Below, piece after piece: positions 45,900-54,029 of a stretch of 64,000 bases of DNA; position 1 is the first letter of the stretch; every line of letters begins with the position of its first letter. Under the pieces are notes generated by a model. The model worked only from the letters and a program-made list of their open reading frames with translations, searched no databases and had not been told where the DNA came from. The position numbers and the translations under genes were made by a program. Location of the stretch: assembly GCF_017313765.1 (NCBI RefSeq), contig NZ_JAFLNC010000004.1, forward strand, positions 310,001 to 374,000, in the 5' to 3' direction. Source of the DNA: Sneathiella sedimenti (GTDB lineage: Bacteria; Pseudomonadota; Alphaproteobacteria; Sneathiellales; Sneathiellaceae).

Positions 45900-45971
45900 T
45901 TTAGCACTATATATTGTATGTGCTTAAATTTGTTGTGATTCGCGGCCTTTTATGCTTAATATCGAAGCATT

Positions 45972-47138
45972 ATGGCGAGGTATGTATCTTTTTTCAGTCG
46001 CGTTGCCTGCGTAAGCCTGCTTCTCCCTTTGATGGCGGGCTGCCTTTATGACGACTATTTGCCGCGCTATCAGAGCGCCAAGGTAATTCACGTACCGAAA
46101 CCGGAGCTGGTGACCGCCAAGGTCGTCATGCCCGATGATTTTTCGCCCTATTATCAGGATCTTTCCTATCAGTATGTGACCGTGCGCAGCGGAGATACGC
46201 TCTCCGGGGTTGCAACCCGCAGCAATGTGCCGGTCCAGGCAGTCATCGCCATGAACAATATGCGCGAACCTTACATGATCTATCCCGGTCAGCAGTTGAA
46301 GGTGCCCGCGTTCCATGTTCATTCGGTCCGTCCCGGTGAAACGCTCTACGCGATTTCGCGTGTCTATGATGTGGAAATGTCGGAAGTGGCGCATTTCAAC
46401 TTTCTCGATGTGCCCTACACGCTTATGCCCGGAACGAAGCTTAAAATTCCGCTGAAGACGCAGGGCGAGGTGAGGGTGGCCTCCGCCGACATGAACGCCT
46501 GGCCCGCGGCAAAACCGGCCACAGCCGCGACGTCAACGCAACCGGTTAAGCGGGTGGTGATAAACTCCCTGCCGCAGGTCGTTGCGGTGCCACAACCGCA
46601 ACCCAAGGCCACGCCGGCTGTGGTGGCACCCAAGGCGGCGGCCCCGGCTGTGAATACCGCTCCGGCACCGAAAGAGGCGGAGCCCGGCTATCAGGTGGCG
46701 AAGCTCGACATTCCGCCGGTGCCGACACGGAAATACACGACCAAGGCGCCGCCGCAACGCAGCGGCAAGGCCTTCTCCTGGCCGGTGAAGGGCCAGGTCA
46801 TTTCCGGTTTCGGCAAGAAGAAGACCGGGTATCACAATGACGGCGTCAATATCGCCGTAAAGGAAGGAACGCCCATCCGCGCCGCGGAAAATGGCGTGGT
46901 ATCCTATGTCGGCAATGAGATGCGCTCCTTCGGCAACCTTATTCTGATTTCCCATGCCGATGGATATGTGACCGCCTATGGCCATACGGAACGGGCGACG
47001 GTCACCAAGGGCGACACCGTCAAGAAGGGCGAGGTGATTGCCTATGCGGGATCGTCGGGCAGCGTGACGCGCAGCCAGCTGCATTTTGAAATCCGTAAAG
47101 AAGGCCGCGCGATCAATCCGGTGGCGATGCTGGATTAA
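45972..47138 (+). CDS. NlpD-type lipoprotein with two LysM and a degenerate LytM (M23) domain
   Basis: 388 aa. Lipobox LMAGC (Cys24). Two LysM peptidoglycan-binding repeats (about residues 60-102, SGDTLSGVATRSNVPVQAVI; and about 116-158, PGETLYAISRVYDVEMSEVA). A Pro/Ala/Lys linker follows, then a LytM domain at about 280-385. The zinc site is not intact: where active enzymes have HxGxD, this has NDGVN, though later AYGH and QLHFEIR are kept. That matches NlpD and DipM, which activate amidases rather than cut. It follows pcm, the order seen in surE-pcm-nlpD. Confidence 0.88.
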   Translation: MARYVSFFSRVACVSLLLPLMAGCLYDDYLPRYQSAKVIHVPKPELVTAKVVMPDDFSPYYQDLSYQYVTVRSGDTLSGVATRSNVPVQAVIAMNNMREPYMIYPGQQLKVPAFHVHSVRPGETLYAISRVYDVEMSEVAHFNFLDVPYTLMPGTKLKIPLKTQGEVRVASADMNAWPAAKPATAATSTQPVKRVVINSLPQVVAVPQPQPKATPAVVAPKAAAPAVNTAPAPKEAEPGYQVAKLDIPPVPTRKYTTKAPPQRSGKAFSWPVKGQVISGFGKKKTGYHNDGVNIAVKEGTPIRAAENGVVSYVGNEMRSFGNLILISHADGYVTAYGHTERATVTKGDTVKKGEVIAYAGSSGSVTRSQLHFEIRKEGRAINPVAMLD

Positions 47139-47142
47139 CGCC

Positions 47143-47556
47143 TCAAGCTCTCGGGCGCAGCACCGTTTGTGTCTGGGTGACCTTGCCGACGAGCTTTCCG
47201 TCCGTATTCCGGAGTTCCGTTTCAATCACAATTGTCGAGCCACCGACATGAAGCGGTTTGGCCGTCGCGGTGACGCTTCCCTCCCGCACGGCACCGAGGA
47301 AGTTGGTCTTCGATTCAATGGTGGAGGTGCCACTTGCGCCTTCGGGCAGATTGGCGAAGGCCGCGGCACCGCCTGCGGAATCGGCAAGTGCCATGATCGC
47401 CCCACCATGCAGGATACCGGCGCTGGTGCAGAGGGCCGGGCTCCAATCGAGGGTCAGGATCACTTCTTCAGGGGACATTTTCTCGGCCTTCATGCCGAGG
47501 GTGGCGCAGAAGGGCATTCTGTCGTGAAGATATGCGGTGAAGTCAGTTGTCGTCAT
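47143..47556 (-). CDS. PaaI-type hotdog thioesterase
   Basis: 137 aa hotdog protein. The family core is SAGILHGGAIMALADSAGGA (about residues 45-64, with the HGG and Asp pair), followed by TSTIESKTNFLGAVREG. It probably hydrolyses phenylacetyl- or other acyl-CoA esters. It ends 4 bp from the NlpD-type gene, in convergent orientation. It is distinct from the other thioesterase of this window at 23587-24000. Confidence 0.88.
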   Translation of the reverse strand: MTTTDFTAYLHDRMPFCATLGMKAEKMSPEEVILTLDWSPALCTSAGILHGGAIMALADSAGGAAAFANLPEGASGTSTIESKTNFLGAVREGSVTATAKPLHVGGSTIVIETELRNTDGKLVGKVTQTQTVLRPRA

Positions 47557-47646
47557 CGGGTCACTTCTTGTTGTTTGAACGGAGAGCCATCCTCGCCCAA
47601 CCCCGTAGGATAATCAATTACCTCCAGGGTAATGACCACACATCCG

Positions 47647-48285
47647 TCATGTTTTTTCAAGATGCCAAGCGATTTCATCGGCGGTCACCCGGCCTTTCAA
47701 CCCACCCGTCACATCTGATTTTTCAAGAAGGGTGGAGCTGTAGCAGGCGTCATAGAGCGCCTTTACGGTCAAGCCATCAATAGAAAAGGGCGGGCCCGCC
47801 ATTTCGCTCTGGTCATACTCAAAGGTCAGGAGGAGCTGCGGCGCCGTATCGGTGATTTCCGTGACCTGCCGTGCATAACGCCTGCGCATCTCATCGGGGA
47901 GCGCCACCAGGGCCGCCCGATCATAGATGGCATCGACGCGTCCGAGATGATCGGCGGAAAGTTCGAAGATATCACCAACGAAAATGTCGATATCCGGGGC
48001 GCTATAGCGGGTAAGCGTGCCGGCCGGGGCAATGGCAGGTGTGACACCAAGTTCCTCAAAAAGCTGACGAACGGCTGTTTCGCTGAGTTCCGCGCCGGCG
48101 ACACGGTATTCCTTCGTCAGCAGCCAGCCGATGTCGAGGGTCTTGCCACAGAGCGGCAGGAAAATGCGGCTTCCGGACGACAGATCAAGGTCGCCAATAT
48201 GTTTTTCGAGCAGGGCATTTGGTTTGCTTTGGTGGAACCCGATTTCGTTCGCGCTCCACCTTTCGTGCCAGAAACTTGCTTCCAT
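47647..48285 (-). CDS. tpm: Thiopurine S-methyltransferase
   Basis: 212 aa SAM-dependent methyltransferase. The N terminus (MEASFWHERWSANEIGFHQ) matches TPMT proteins, and the SAM site shows FLPLCGKTLDIGWL (near residue 43). Bacterial Tpm methylates thiols and inorganic selenium or tellurium compounds, giving resistance. The ATG at 48285 is chosen: AAGGA lies 6 nt upstream, and the promoter at 48326-48356 would start transcripts just before it. It is divergent from a MerR gene with a shared operator. Confidence 0.88.
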   Translation of the reverse strand: MEASFWHERWSANEIGFHQSKPNALLEKHIGDLDLSSGSRIFLPLCGKTLDIGWLLTKEYRVAGAELSETAVRQLFEELGVTPAIAPAGTLTRYSAPDIDIFVGDIFELSADHLGRVDAIYDRAALVALPDEMRRRYARQVTEITDTAPQLLLTFEYDQSEMAGPPFSIDGLTVKALYDACYSSTLLEKSDVTGGLKGRVTADEIAWHLEKT

Positions 48286-48301
48286 TGTCATTCCTTCTCC
48301 G

Positions 48302-48330
48302 TTGAATATGTGCGCCATTTTTCGTAGGAT
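48302..48330 (+). promoter_or_regulatory. Promoter of merR
   Basis: TTGAAT (48302-48307), 17-bp spacer and TAGGAT (48325-48330) point toward the MerR gene at 48364. The MerR operator (48335-48352) begins just downstream, so MerR may repress itself. Confidence 0.5.
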
Positions 48331-48356
48331 ACAAGTTCAAGTCAACTTGAGGTCAA
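48326..48356 (-). promoter_or_regulatory. MerR-type promoter and operator for tpm
   Basis: On the minus strand TTGACC (48356-48351) and TATCCT (48331-48326) are 19 bp apart, the long spacer that MerR regulators need to activate. The spacer holds CCTCAAGTT-GACTTGAAC (48352-48335), 15 of 18 matching the SoxR box CCTCAAGTTAACTTGAGG. Confidence 0.75.
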
Positions 48357-48363
48357 GAGGAAA

Positions 48364-48777
48364 ATGACGCAGTCCAGAGTGTTGGATATCGGCGAGGTGG
48401 CAAAAGCCACCGGTCTGCCGGCCTCGACATTGCGCTATTATGAGGAAAAGGACCTGATCCGGTCGATCGGCCGTCGCGGGCTCAAGCGGCTGTTTGACTC
48501 GGCGGTGCTGGAGCGCCTGGCCCTGATTACCCTCGGTCAGCAGGCCGGGTTTTCTCTCGACGAAATTGGCCGGATGTTTTCCCCGGACGGGCGGCCGCAG
48601 ATTGACCGGGCGCTGCTCGTGGCGAAGGTGGATGATCTTGACAGGAGCATTCGCCAACTCAGCGCGATGCGGGACGGGCTGCGCCATGCCGCGGTTTGCA
48701 AGGCACCAAGCCATATGGAATGCCCGACATTTCAGCGCCTGCTCCGGGTGGCCGGGAAAATCCGCGCCCGGGCGTGA
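48364..48777 (+). CDS. MerR family transcriptional regulator
   Basis: 137 aa. The N-terminal winged helix-turn-helix (DIGEVAKATGLPASTLRYYE) is the SoxR-like MerR type. A dimerisation helix follows (about 75-105). The C-terminal sensor has Cys-x8-Cys (VCKAPSHMECPTF, about residues 114-126), which differs from the Fe-S motif CxxCxCx5C of SoxR, so the effector is likely a metal, metalloid or thiol rather than redox cycling through a cluster. GAGGAAA precedes the ATG. It is divergent from tpm with the operator in between, and very probably controls it. Confidence 0.9.
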   Translation: MTQSRVLDIGEVAKATGLPASTLRYYEEKDLIRSIGRRGLKRLFDSAVLERLALITLGQQAGFSLDEIGRMFSPDGRPQIDRALLVAKVDDLDRSIRQLSAMRDGLRHAAVCKAPSHMECPTFQRLLRVAGKIRARA

Positions 48778-48788
48778 TCCGGCGTGAT

Positions 48789-49646
48789 CTATTCTATGAC
48801 GGTGCCGGTCCGTCCGGCGACATCCTGAACATACTGCCAGGCGACCCGGCCTGATCGGGAGCCACGGGTGCGGGTCCATTCAATCGCCTCTCTGGTGAAC
48901 TCTTCCTCGCCGATGGGGATGTTGTAATGCGCAAGATAGCGGCGAATCATCTCGAGATATTCATCCTGCGAGCAGCTGTGGAAGCCGAGCCAGAGGCCGA
49001 AACGGTCAGACAGGGAAACTTTTTCTTCGATTGCCTCCGACGGCATGATGGCGGTCGAGCGTTCATTCTCGATCATGTCCCGGCGCATCATGTGGCGGCG
49101 GTTCGAGGTGGCGTAGAAGATCACGTTGGTTGGCCGTCCCTCGAGCCCGCCATCGAGCACGGTCTTGAGGGACTTGTAGGTTGAATCGTCGCTGTCGAAA
49201 GACAGGTCGTCGCAGAAGATAACGCAGCGGCGTTTGGTCTTTTGAAGCTGTTGCATCAGGATCGGCAGGGAGGGGATATCCTCCCGATGAATCTCGATCA
49301 GGGCCAGCGGGCTGCCGAGTTCCTTGTTCACCTGCGCGTGCGACGCCTTGACGAGAGAGCTTTTCCCCATGCCTCGCGCGCCCCAAAGCAGCGCGTTATT
49401 GGCGGGCAGGCCCTTGGCGAAGCGCAGGGTGTTCTCAAAAAGGATGTCGCGCACCCGGTCGATCCCGTGCAGGATTGACATGTCCACATGATTGACCTTT
49501 GCCACAACGCGAAGAAGATTGCTTTCCGCTTCCCAGACAAAGGCATCTCCGCTGTCCAGATTAACGGCGGCGGGAGCAGGCGGTGCCAGCCGGTCGAGGC
49601 TGTCAGCAATGCGCATCAGCTGCGCGAGGATTTTGTCGTTACTCAT
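48789..49646 (-). CDS. DUF815 family AAA+ ATPase
   Basis: 285 aa. Walker A GARGMGKSSLVKA (about residues 91-103) and Walker B CVIFCDDLSFDSDD (about residues 142-155), then IFYATSNRRHMMRRDM (near residue 177) are typical of the DUF815 AAA+ family. No biochemical role is known. It lies directly before yajC-secDF in many alphaproteobacteria but is on the opposite strand here. ATG at 49646 is taken; in-frame TTG/GTG starts just upstream are possible, and no clear Shine-Dalgarno is seen. It is convergent with merR. Confidence 0.85.
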   Translation of the reverse strand: MSNDKILAQLMRIADSLDRLAPPAPAAVNLDSGDAFVWEAESNLLRVVAKVNHVDMSILHGIDRVRDILFENTLRFAKGLPANNALLWGARGMGKSSLVKASHAQVNKELGSPLALIEIHREDIPSLPILMQQLQKTKRRCVIFCDDLSFDSDDSTYKSLKTVLDGGLEGRPTNVIFYATSNRRHMMRRDMIENERSTAIMPSEAIEEKVSLSDRFGLWLGFHSCSQDEYLEMIRRYLAHYNIPIGEEEFTREAIEWTRTRGSRSGRVAWQYVQDVAGRTGTVIE

Positions 49647-49892
49647 AATCACCAATTGAAATCAGAAGGGGCAAACCCCAATTTACGGGACAGGCAACAT
49701 AAATGCCACCATACGGCAGAATGTTCAAGCACCGGTTCGTCAGGCGGCCTCGGCGGTCTCCAATTGAGGGAGTTTTCCGATTGCGGCTTGCATTGCGCGG
49801 CAGGAACAATATAAAAGTCGTTCTGTAATTTCATGGGGAGGGCAGATCGTTGTCGTCCCGTCGTCACGAATTGTACCAAAGGACCTATAAAG

Positions 49893-50252
49893 ATGGACCA
49901 AGGATTAACCCAACTTCTGCCGCTCGTATTAATCGGTGTCGTTTTTTACTTTCTTCTTATCCGTCCACAGCAGAAACGGGCGAAGCAACACCGCGCCATG
50001 ATCGAGGCTGTCCGTCGCGGCGACAGCGTGGTGACTGCTGGTGGGATCATGGGCAAGGTGACCAAGGTGCGCGACGATAACGTCGTCCAGATCGAGGTGG
50101 CGCCGGAAGTTCGCATTGATGTGGTAAAATCGACCCTGACCGACGTCAAGAGCAAGGGCGAGCCCGTTGCGGCATCGCCGAAAGACGATGACAAGGCCGA
50201 AGGCGACAAGCCCGAGGGCGGCAATCCGGTCAGCAAGTTTTTCAAGAAATAA
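49893..50252 (+). CDS. yajC: Preprotein translocase subunit YajC
   Basis: 119 aa. A single membrane helix with the family signature LPLVLIGVVFYFLLIRPQQK (about residues 9-28) and the VVTAGGIMGKVTKV stretch (near residue 48). YajC binds SecDF in the inner membrane. The ATG at 49893 follows AAAGGA; an in-frame start 60 bp upstream is less likely. The C-terminal tail is charged. The start of the conserved yajC-secD-secF operon. Confidence 0.94.
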   Translation: MDQGLTQLLPLVLIGVVFYFLLIRPQQKRAKQHRAMIEAVRRGDSVVTAGGIMGKVTKVRDDNVVQIEVAPEVRIDVVKSTLTDVKSKGEPVAASPKDDDKAEGDKPEGGNPVSKFFKK

Positions 50253-50264
50253 CGGCCATAACTC

Positions 50265-51845
50265 ATGAACCGCTTCCCCACGTGGAAGATTATCGTTGTC
50301 GCCATTGTCTGCGCCTTCGGGGTAATCTACACGCTTCCTAACTTTGTCAGCAAAACGGTGCTCAGCGGGCTACCGGACTGGATGCCGACGAAGCAGGTTA
50401 ATCTCGGGCTCGACCTGCAGGGGGGCTCTCACCTCCTGCTACAGGTCGATGCCGGAGCCGTGAAAACCAAGATGATGGACAGCCTTGTGGATGGGGTGCG
50501 CGACAGCCTGCGGCAGCAGGGGGATAATGTCGGGTATCGGGACCTTGGCCATAATGGCGAAGTTGTCTCCTTTACCTTGCGGGATCCGGCGGATGAGGAT
50601 AAGGCGCGGGAGCGGCTTTCCGATCTTTCCAACATCATGGCGAACGGGCAGCGGGACGTGGTTATTGCGTCCGATGACGGACGTGTCACCCTGACACCGA
50701 GCGAGGCGGCAATTATCGCGCGCCTGAGCGCTGCGGTTGACCAGTCGATCGAGATTGTGCGTCGCCGCGTTGATGAAACAGGCGTGAATGAACCGACCAT
50801 CCAGCGACAGGGCACGGACCGGATTCTTGTCCAGTTGCCGGGCGTTGACGATCCCGACCGGATCAAGCGACTGCTGGGGGAGACGGCGCAGCTGACCTTC
50901 CATCTGGTTGACCTGACCGCTGATGTCGGGGCTGCAGGGCGGGTGCCACCCGGTTCCAAGCGGCTTCCGGCAATAGAAGAGAATGGCCGGACATATATCA
51001 TCAAGAGCCGGGTGATGGTGTCGGGCGAAAATCTGGAGGATGCGCAAGCCACCTTCCAGCAGGGACAGCCGGTGGTCTCCATCCGTTTTGACGGACTGGG
51101 GGCAAAACAGTTTGGCCGTGCGACGACCGAGAATGTCGGCAAGCCGTTCGCGATCGTCCTCGATAACAAGGTGGTCAGTGCCCCGCGCATTAACGAGCCG
51201 ATCCTGGGCGGCTCCGCCGTCATCAGCGGCGGCTTCAATGTGGAGGGGGCGCAGGACCTCGCGCTTCTCCTCCGGGCGGGCGCGCTGCCGGCCCCCCTAG
51301 ATATCCTCGAGGAACGCTCCGTCGGGCCGGATCTTGGTGCGGACAGCATCGCCGCCGGTGAGATTGCCGGGATTATCGGCATTATCGCGGTTGCGGTCTT
51401 CATGATCGCGAGTTACGGCCTGTTTGGCATTTTCGCCAATGTGGCACTTGCGATGAATATCTTCCTGATCATGGCGGTCCTGTCGGTTCTTGGCGCGACC
51501 CTGACCCTGCCGGGTATCGCAGGTATCGTGCTGACCATCGGTATGGCGGTGGACGCCAATGTGCTGATATTCGAGCGAATCCGCGAGGAAATCCGTGTCG
51601 GCAAGTCGCCGCTCAATGCGGTTGAAGCCGGTTTTGCGCGCGCCTTTACCACCATTATCGACGCCAATGTGACGACCGGTATAGCCGCCACCATCCTGTT
51701 CGTGATGGGGTCCGGGCCGGTCAAGGGCTTCGCGGTGACGCTGCTGATCGGGATTATCAGTTCCATGTTTACGGCAATCATGCTCTCGCGCATGCTGATA
51801 TCCTTCTGGATGCAGCGCAAGCGCCCGAAGACACTTGAGATTTAG
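50265..51845 (+). CDS. secD: Protein translocase subunit SecD
   Basis: 526 aa. One N-terminal membrane helix, then the periplasmic head with GLDLQGGSHLLLQVD (near residue 48), and five helices in the C-terminal half. The D1 and D4 segments include EERSVGPDLGADSI and the GMAVDANVLIFERIREE motif (near residue 426), the proton path of SecD. It pulls secreted proteins out of the Sec channel using the proton gradient. It sits 12 bp after yajC and 12 bp before secF. Confidence 0.97.
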   Translation: MNRFPTWKIIVVAIVCAFGVIYTLPNFVSKTVLSGLPDWMPTKQVNLGLDLQGGSHLLLQVDAGAVKTKMMDSLVDGVRDSLRQQGDNVGYRDLGHNGEVVSFTLRDPADEDKARERLSDLSNIMANGQRDVVIASDDGRVTLTPSEAAIIARLSAAVDQSIEIVRRRVDETGVNEPTIQRQGTDRILVQLPGVDDPDRIKRLLGETAQLTFHLVDLTADVGAAGRVPPGSKRLPAIEENGRTYIIKSRVMVSGENLEDAQATFQQGQPVVSIRFDGLGAKQFGRATTENVGKPFAIVLDNKVVSAPRINEPILGGSAVISGGFNVEGAQDLALLLRAGALPAPLDILEERSVGPDLGADSIAAGEIAGIIGIIAVAVFMIASYGLFGIFANVALAMNIFLIMAVLSVLGATLTLPGIAGIVLTIGMAVDANVLIFERIREEIRVGKSPLNAVEAGFARAFTTIIDANVTTGIAATILFVMGSGPVKGFAVTLLIGIISSMFTAIMLSRMLISFWMQRKRPKTLEI

Positions 51846-51857
51846 GGGACCGGAGAC

Positions 51858-52826
51858 ATGTATAAAATCAAGCTTATACCGGATAACACGGCGATCCCCT
51901 TCCTGAAATTCCGCATGATGGCCTTTATCGTGTCGGGGGTGCTGATCCTGGGATCAATCGGCGTCTTCCTGACTGCCGGGTTCAACAAGGGAATTGATTT
52001 TGAAGGCGGTATCCTTATTGAAATAGGAACCGAAACCGCGCCAGATCTTGGCGATATGCGGAGTTCCCTTGGAGGCCTTGGTCTCGGGCAGGTGGCGTTG
52101 CAGACCTTCGGCCGTGATACGGATATCCTGATCCGGGTCCAGAGGCAGGAAGGCGATGCCTCCGCGCAGGAAGAGGCTGTCTCCGTGATCAAACAGCAGC
52201 TCGCGTCTGATTACGGCGACAAGATTTCCTACCGCCGCGTTGAATTCGTTGGCCCGACCGTGTCGGAAGAACTGGTGATTGCCGCGACAGAGGCGGTGCT
52301 TGTCGCCGTTCTGGCAATGCTGGTCTATATCTGGCTGCGGTTTGAATGGCATTATTCCATAGGGGCGGTGGTTGCACTCGTCCATGACGTAATCCTGACC
52401 ATCGGTATGTTCGCGATAACGCGGATCGAGTTTAACCTCGCCTCCGTTGCGGCGATCCTGACGATTGTCGGCTATTCGATCAACGATACCGTTGTGGTCT
52501 ATGACCGTATTCGCGAGAATTTCCGCCGCTATAAGAAGCTGTCGGTCGCGGAGTTAATCAACCTCTCCATCAATGAGACATTGACGCGAACGACGATGAC
52601 TTCGGTCACGACTTTACTTGCGCTTGTCGCCCTCTATATCTTCGGGGGTGAAGTGATCCGCGGCTTTGCAACGGCCATGATCTTTGGCGTTGTTGTCGGA
52701 ACGTATTCGTCGATCTTCGTTGCTGCGCCGGTCCTTCTTCATATCGGCCTGACTCATCAGAAAGAGGAAGAGGACGGGTTTGCCGGCGCGGAAAAGGCTG
52801 ACGGGGACGCGGACGAGAAAAACTAG
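51858..52826 (+). CDS. secF: Protein translocase subunit SecF
   Basis: 322 aa with six membrane helices. Recognisable parts are NKGIDFEGGILIEIG (near residue 43), FVGPTVSEEL (near residue 129), the proton-path VGYSINDTVVVYDRIRENFR (near residue 210) and TLTRTTMTSVTTLLALVAL (near residue 239). The C-terminal tail is acidic. SecF pairs with SecD and YajC in protein export. GGGACCGGAG precedes the ATG. Confidence 0.97.
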   Translation: MYKIKLIPDNTAIPFLKFRMMAFIVSGVLILGSIGVFLTAGFNKGIDFEGGILIEIGTETAPDLGDMRSSLGGLGLGQVALQTFGRDTDILIRVQRQEGDASAQEEAVSVIKQQLASDYGDKISYRRVEFVGPTVSEELVIAATEAVLVAVLAMLVYIWLRFEWHYSIGAVVALVHDVILTIGMFAITRIEFNLASVAAILTIVGYSINDTVVVYDRIRENFRRYKKLSVAELINLSINETLTRTTMTSVTTLLALVALYIFGGEVIRGFATAMIFGVVVGTYSSIFVAAPVLLHIGLTHQKEEEDGFAGAEKADGDADEKN

Positions 52827-52855
52827 GATTTCGCGATCCAACCACAGGAGACGTC

Positions 52856-53233
52856 ATGCAAGACATATCCGGCCTTCCCAAAGAAGGGCAGCAACTCATC
52901 AATGGATACGGTGACGGCGGCTTCCGTGTAAGTGGCGTCCGCTATGAGGGATCTGTCCTGATTCTGCCGGAAAAAACGGAAAGCTGGTCTCTCACGGATA
53001 TCGAGGCGCTTAGCCTCGATAGTCTCGACAGCCTTGCCCAAAACAGCGATGAAATCGATATCCTGCTGATCGGCTGCGGCGAGGGGATGGCTTTTATCGA
53101 GGATGACATCCGCGCAAGCCTGCGCGCGAAAGGGGTCGTTATCGACGCCATGAGCACAGGGGCAGCCGTCCGGACCTACAATGTTTTATTGCTGGAACGC
53201 CGCCGGGTCGCCGCGGCGCTGATCGCCGTTTAA
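52856..53233 (+). CDS. Mth938-like domain protein (DUF498)
   Basis: 125 aa. The family (PF04430, also human AAMDC and NDUFAF3) is seen here from INGYGDGGFRVSGVRYEGSV near the start and IDILLIGCGEGMAFIEDDIR near residues 62-81. In alphaproteobacteria it commonly follows secDF, and in mitochondria NDUFAF3 assists complex I assembly. That role is by analogy only. CAGGAG precedes the ATG. It ends the sec operon. Confidence 0.88.
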   Translation: MQDISGLPKEGQQLINGYGDGGFRVSGVRYEGSVLILPEKTESWSLTDIEALSLDSLDSLAQNSDEIDILLIGCGEGMAFIEDDIRASLRAKGVVIDAMSTGAAVRTYNVLLLERRRVAAALIAV

Positions 53234-53254
53234 TACTCCCTTCATATTACGGAC

Positions 53255-53284
53255 TTTACATATAAGGCAATCCGGCCTTATGAT
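53255..53284 (+). promoter_or_regulatory. Promoter with palindromic operator for PuuD-like gene
   Basis: TTTACA (53255-53260), 18-bp spacer and TATGAT (53279-53284). A perfect ATAAGGC-N6-GCCTTAT palindrome (53262-53281) covers the spacer and overlaps the -10, the layout of a repressor site. Confidence 0.5.
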
Positions 53285-53361
53285 TCTCCGCATATATCCT
53301 CCCGGAAGAAGAAAATTGTAGGAGTGCCGGGCGGGATATCCTTAAGGGGAAGGAAAAAGTC

Positions 53362-53976
53362 ATGTCCAGTATATTATCAAACCTCAGAAATACGGTTATT
53401 GCCGGGATTGTCCTGACCGTCATAATGGTGCTGATTGTCGCCGGGATAACCGGCGGCGGCTTCGAAGTGGGCGGCCATGCCTATGGCGCCTTTATCATGC
53501 GCTGGCTTCACGTGCTGAGCGGCGTTATGTGGATCGGCCTGCTATGGTATTTCAACTTCGTGCAGATTCCAAACATGCCCAATATTCCAGATGAACAGAA
53601 ACCTGCGATTGGCAAGGTGATTGCGCCGGCCGCGCTGTGGTGGTTCCGCTGGGGCGCGATGGCAACCATCGTCACCGGCCTGCTGCTGGCCTGGATGAAC
53701 GGCTATATCGGCGATGCACTGACACTTGGTGCGATGAATGGATTTGCCGTCGACAAGAGCCTTGCCATCGGTATCGGCATGTGGCTGGGCATCATCATGT
53801 GGTTCAATGTCTGGTTCGTGATCTGGCCAAACCAGAAGAAGGCACTTGGCCTCGTTGAAGCGGATGCAGAAACGAAGACGGCGTCCGCCCGGACGGCGAT
53901 GCTTTTTTCCAGAACGAATACAATGCTGTCGATCCCAATGCTGTATGCGATGGTCTCGGCGCAGAATCTTTTCTAG
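53362..53976 (+). CDS. PuuD-like urate hydroxylase membrane domain protein
   Basis: 204 aa, with four to five membrane helices. It matches the membrane part of PuuD-type urate hydroxylases (PF06181), with RWLHVLSGVMWIGLLWYFN near residue 46 and the conserved GMWLGIIMWFNVWFVIWPNQ near residue 136; His and Trp residues fit haem or quinone sites. Full PuuD ends in a cytochrome c domain, which is missing. Whether it oxidises urate is not known. AAGGGG precedes the ATG. It has its own promoter and palindrome. Confidence 0.75.
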   Translation: MSSILSNLRNTVIAGIVLTVIMVLIVAGITGGGFEVGGHAYGAFIMRWLHVLSGVMWIGLLWYFNFVQIPNMPNIPDEQKPAIGKVIAPAALWWFRWGAMATIVTGLLLAWMNGYIGDALTLGAMNGFAVDKSLAIGIGMWLGIIMWFNVWFVIWPNQKKALGLVEADAETKTASARTAMLFSRTNTMLSIPMLYAMVSAQNLF

Positions 53977-53981
53977 GCAAC

Positions 53982-54013
53982 AAAAAAGGCGCTTCCCGCA
54001 GGAAGCGCCTTTT
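53982..54013. terminator. Bidirectional terminator between PuuD-like gene and sodB
   Basis: AAGGCGCTTCC-CGCA-GGAAGCGCCTT, an 11-bp stem with A6 on one side and T4 on the other. It ends both convergent genes. Confidence 0.92.
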
Positions 54014-54029
54014 CCCGATACTTTAGCGA

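Noticed and set aside
48364-48777. Calling the MerR gene soxR
   Set aside because: The operator is SoxR-like, but the protein has Cys-x8-Cys rather than the four-cysteine Fe-S motif of SoxR.
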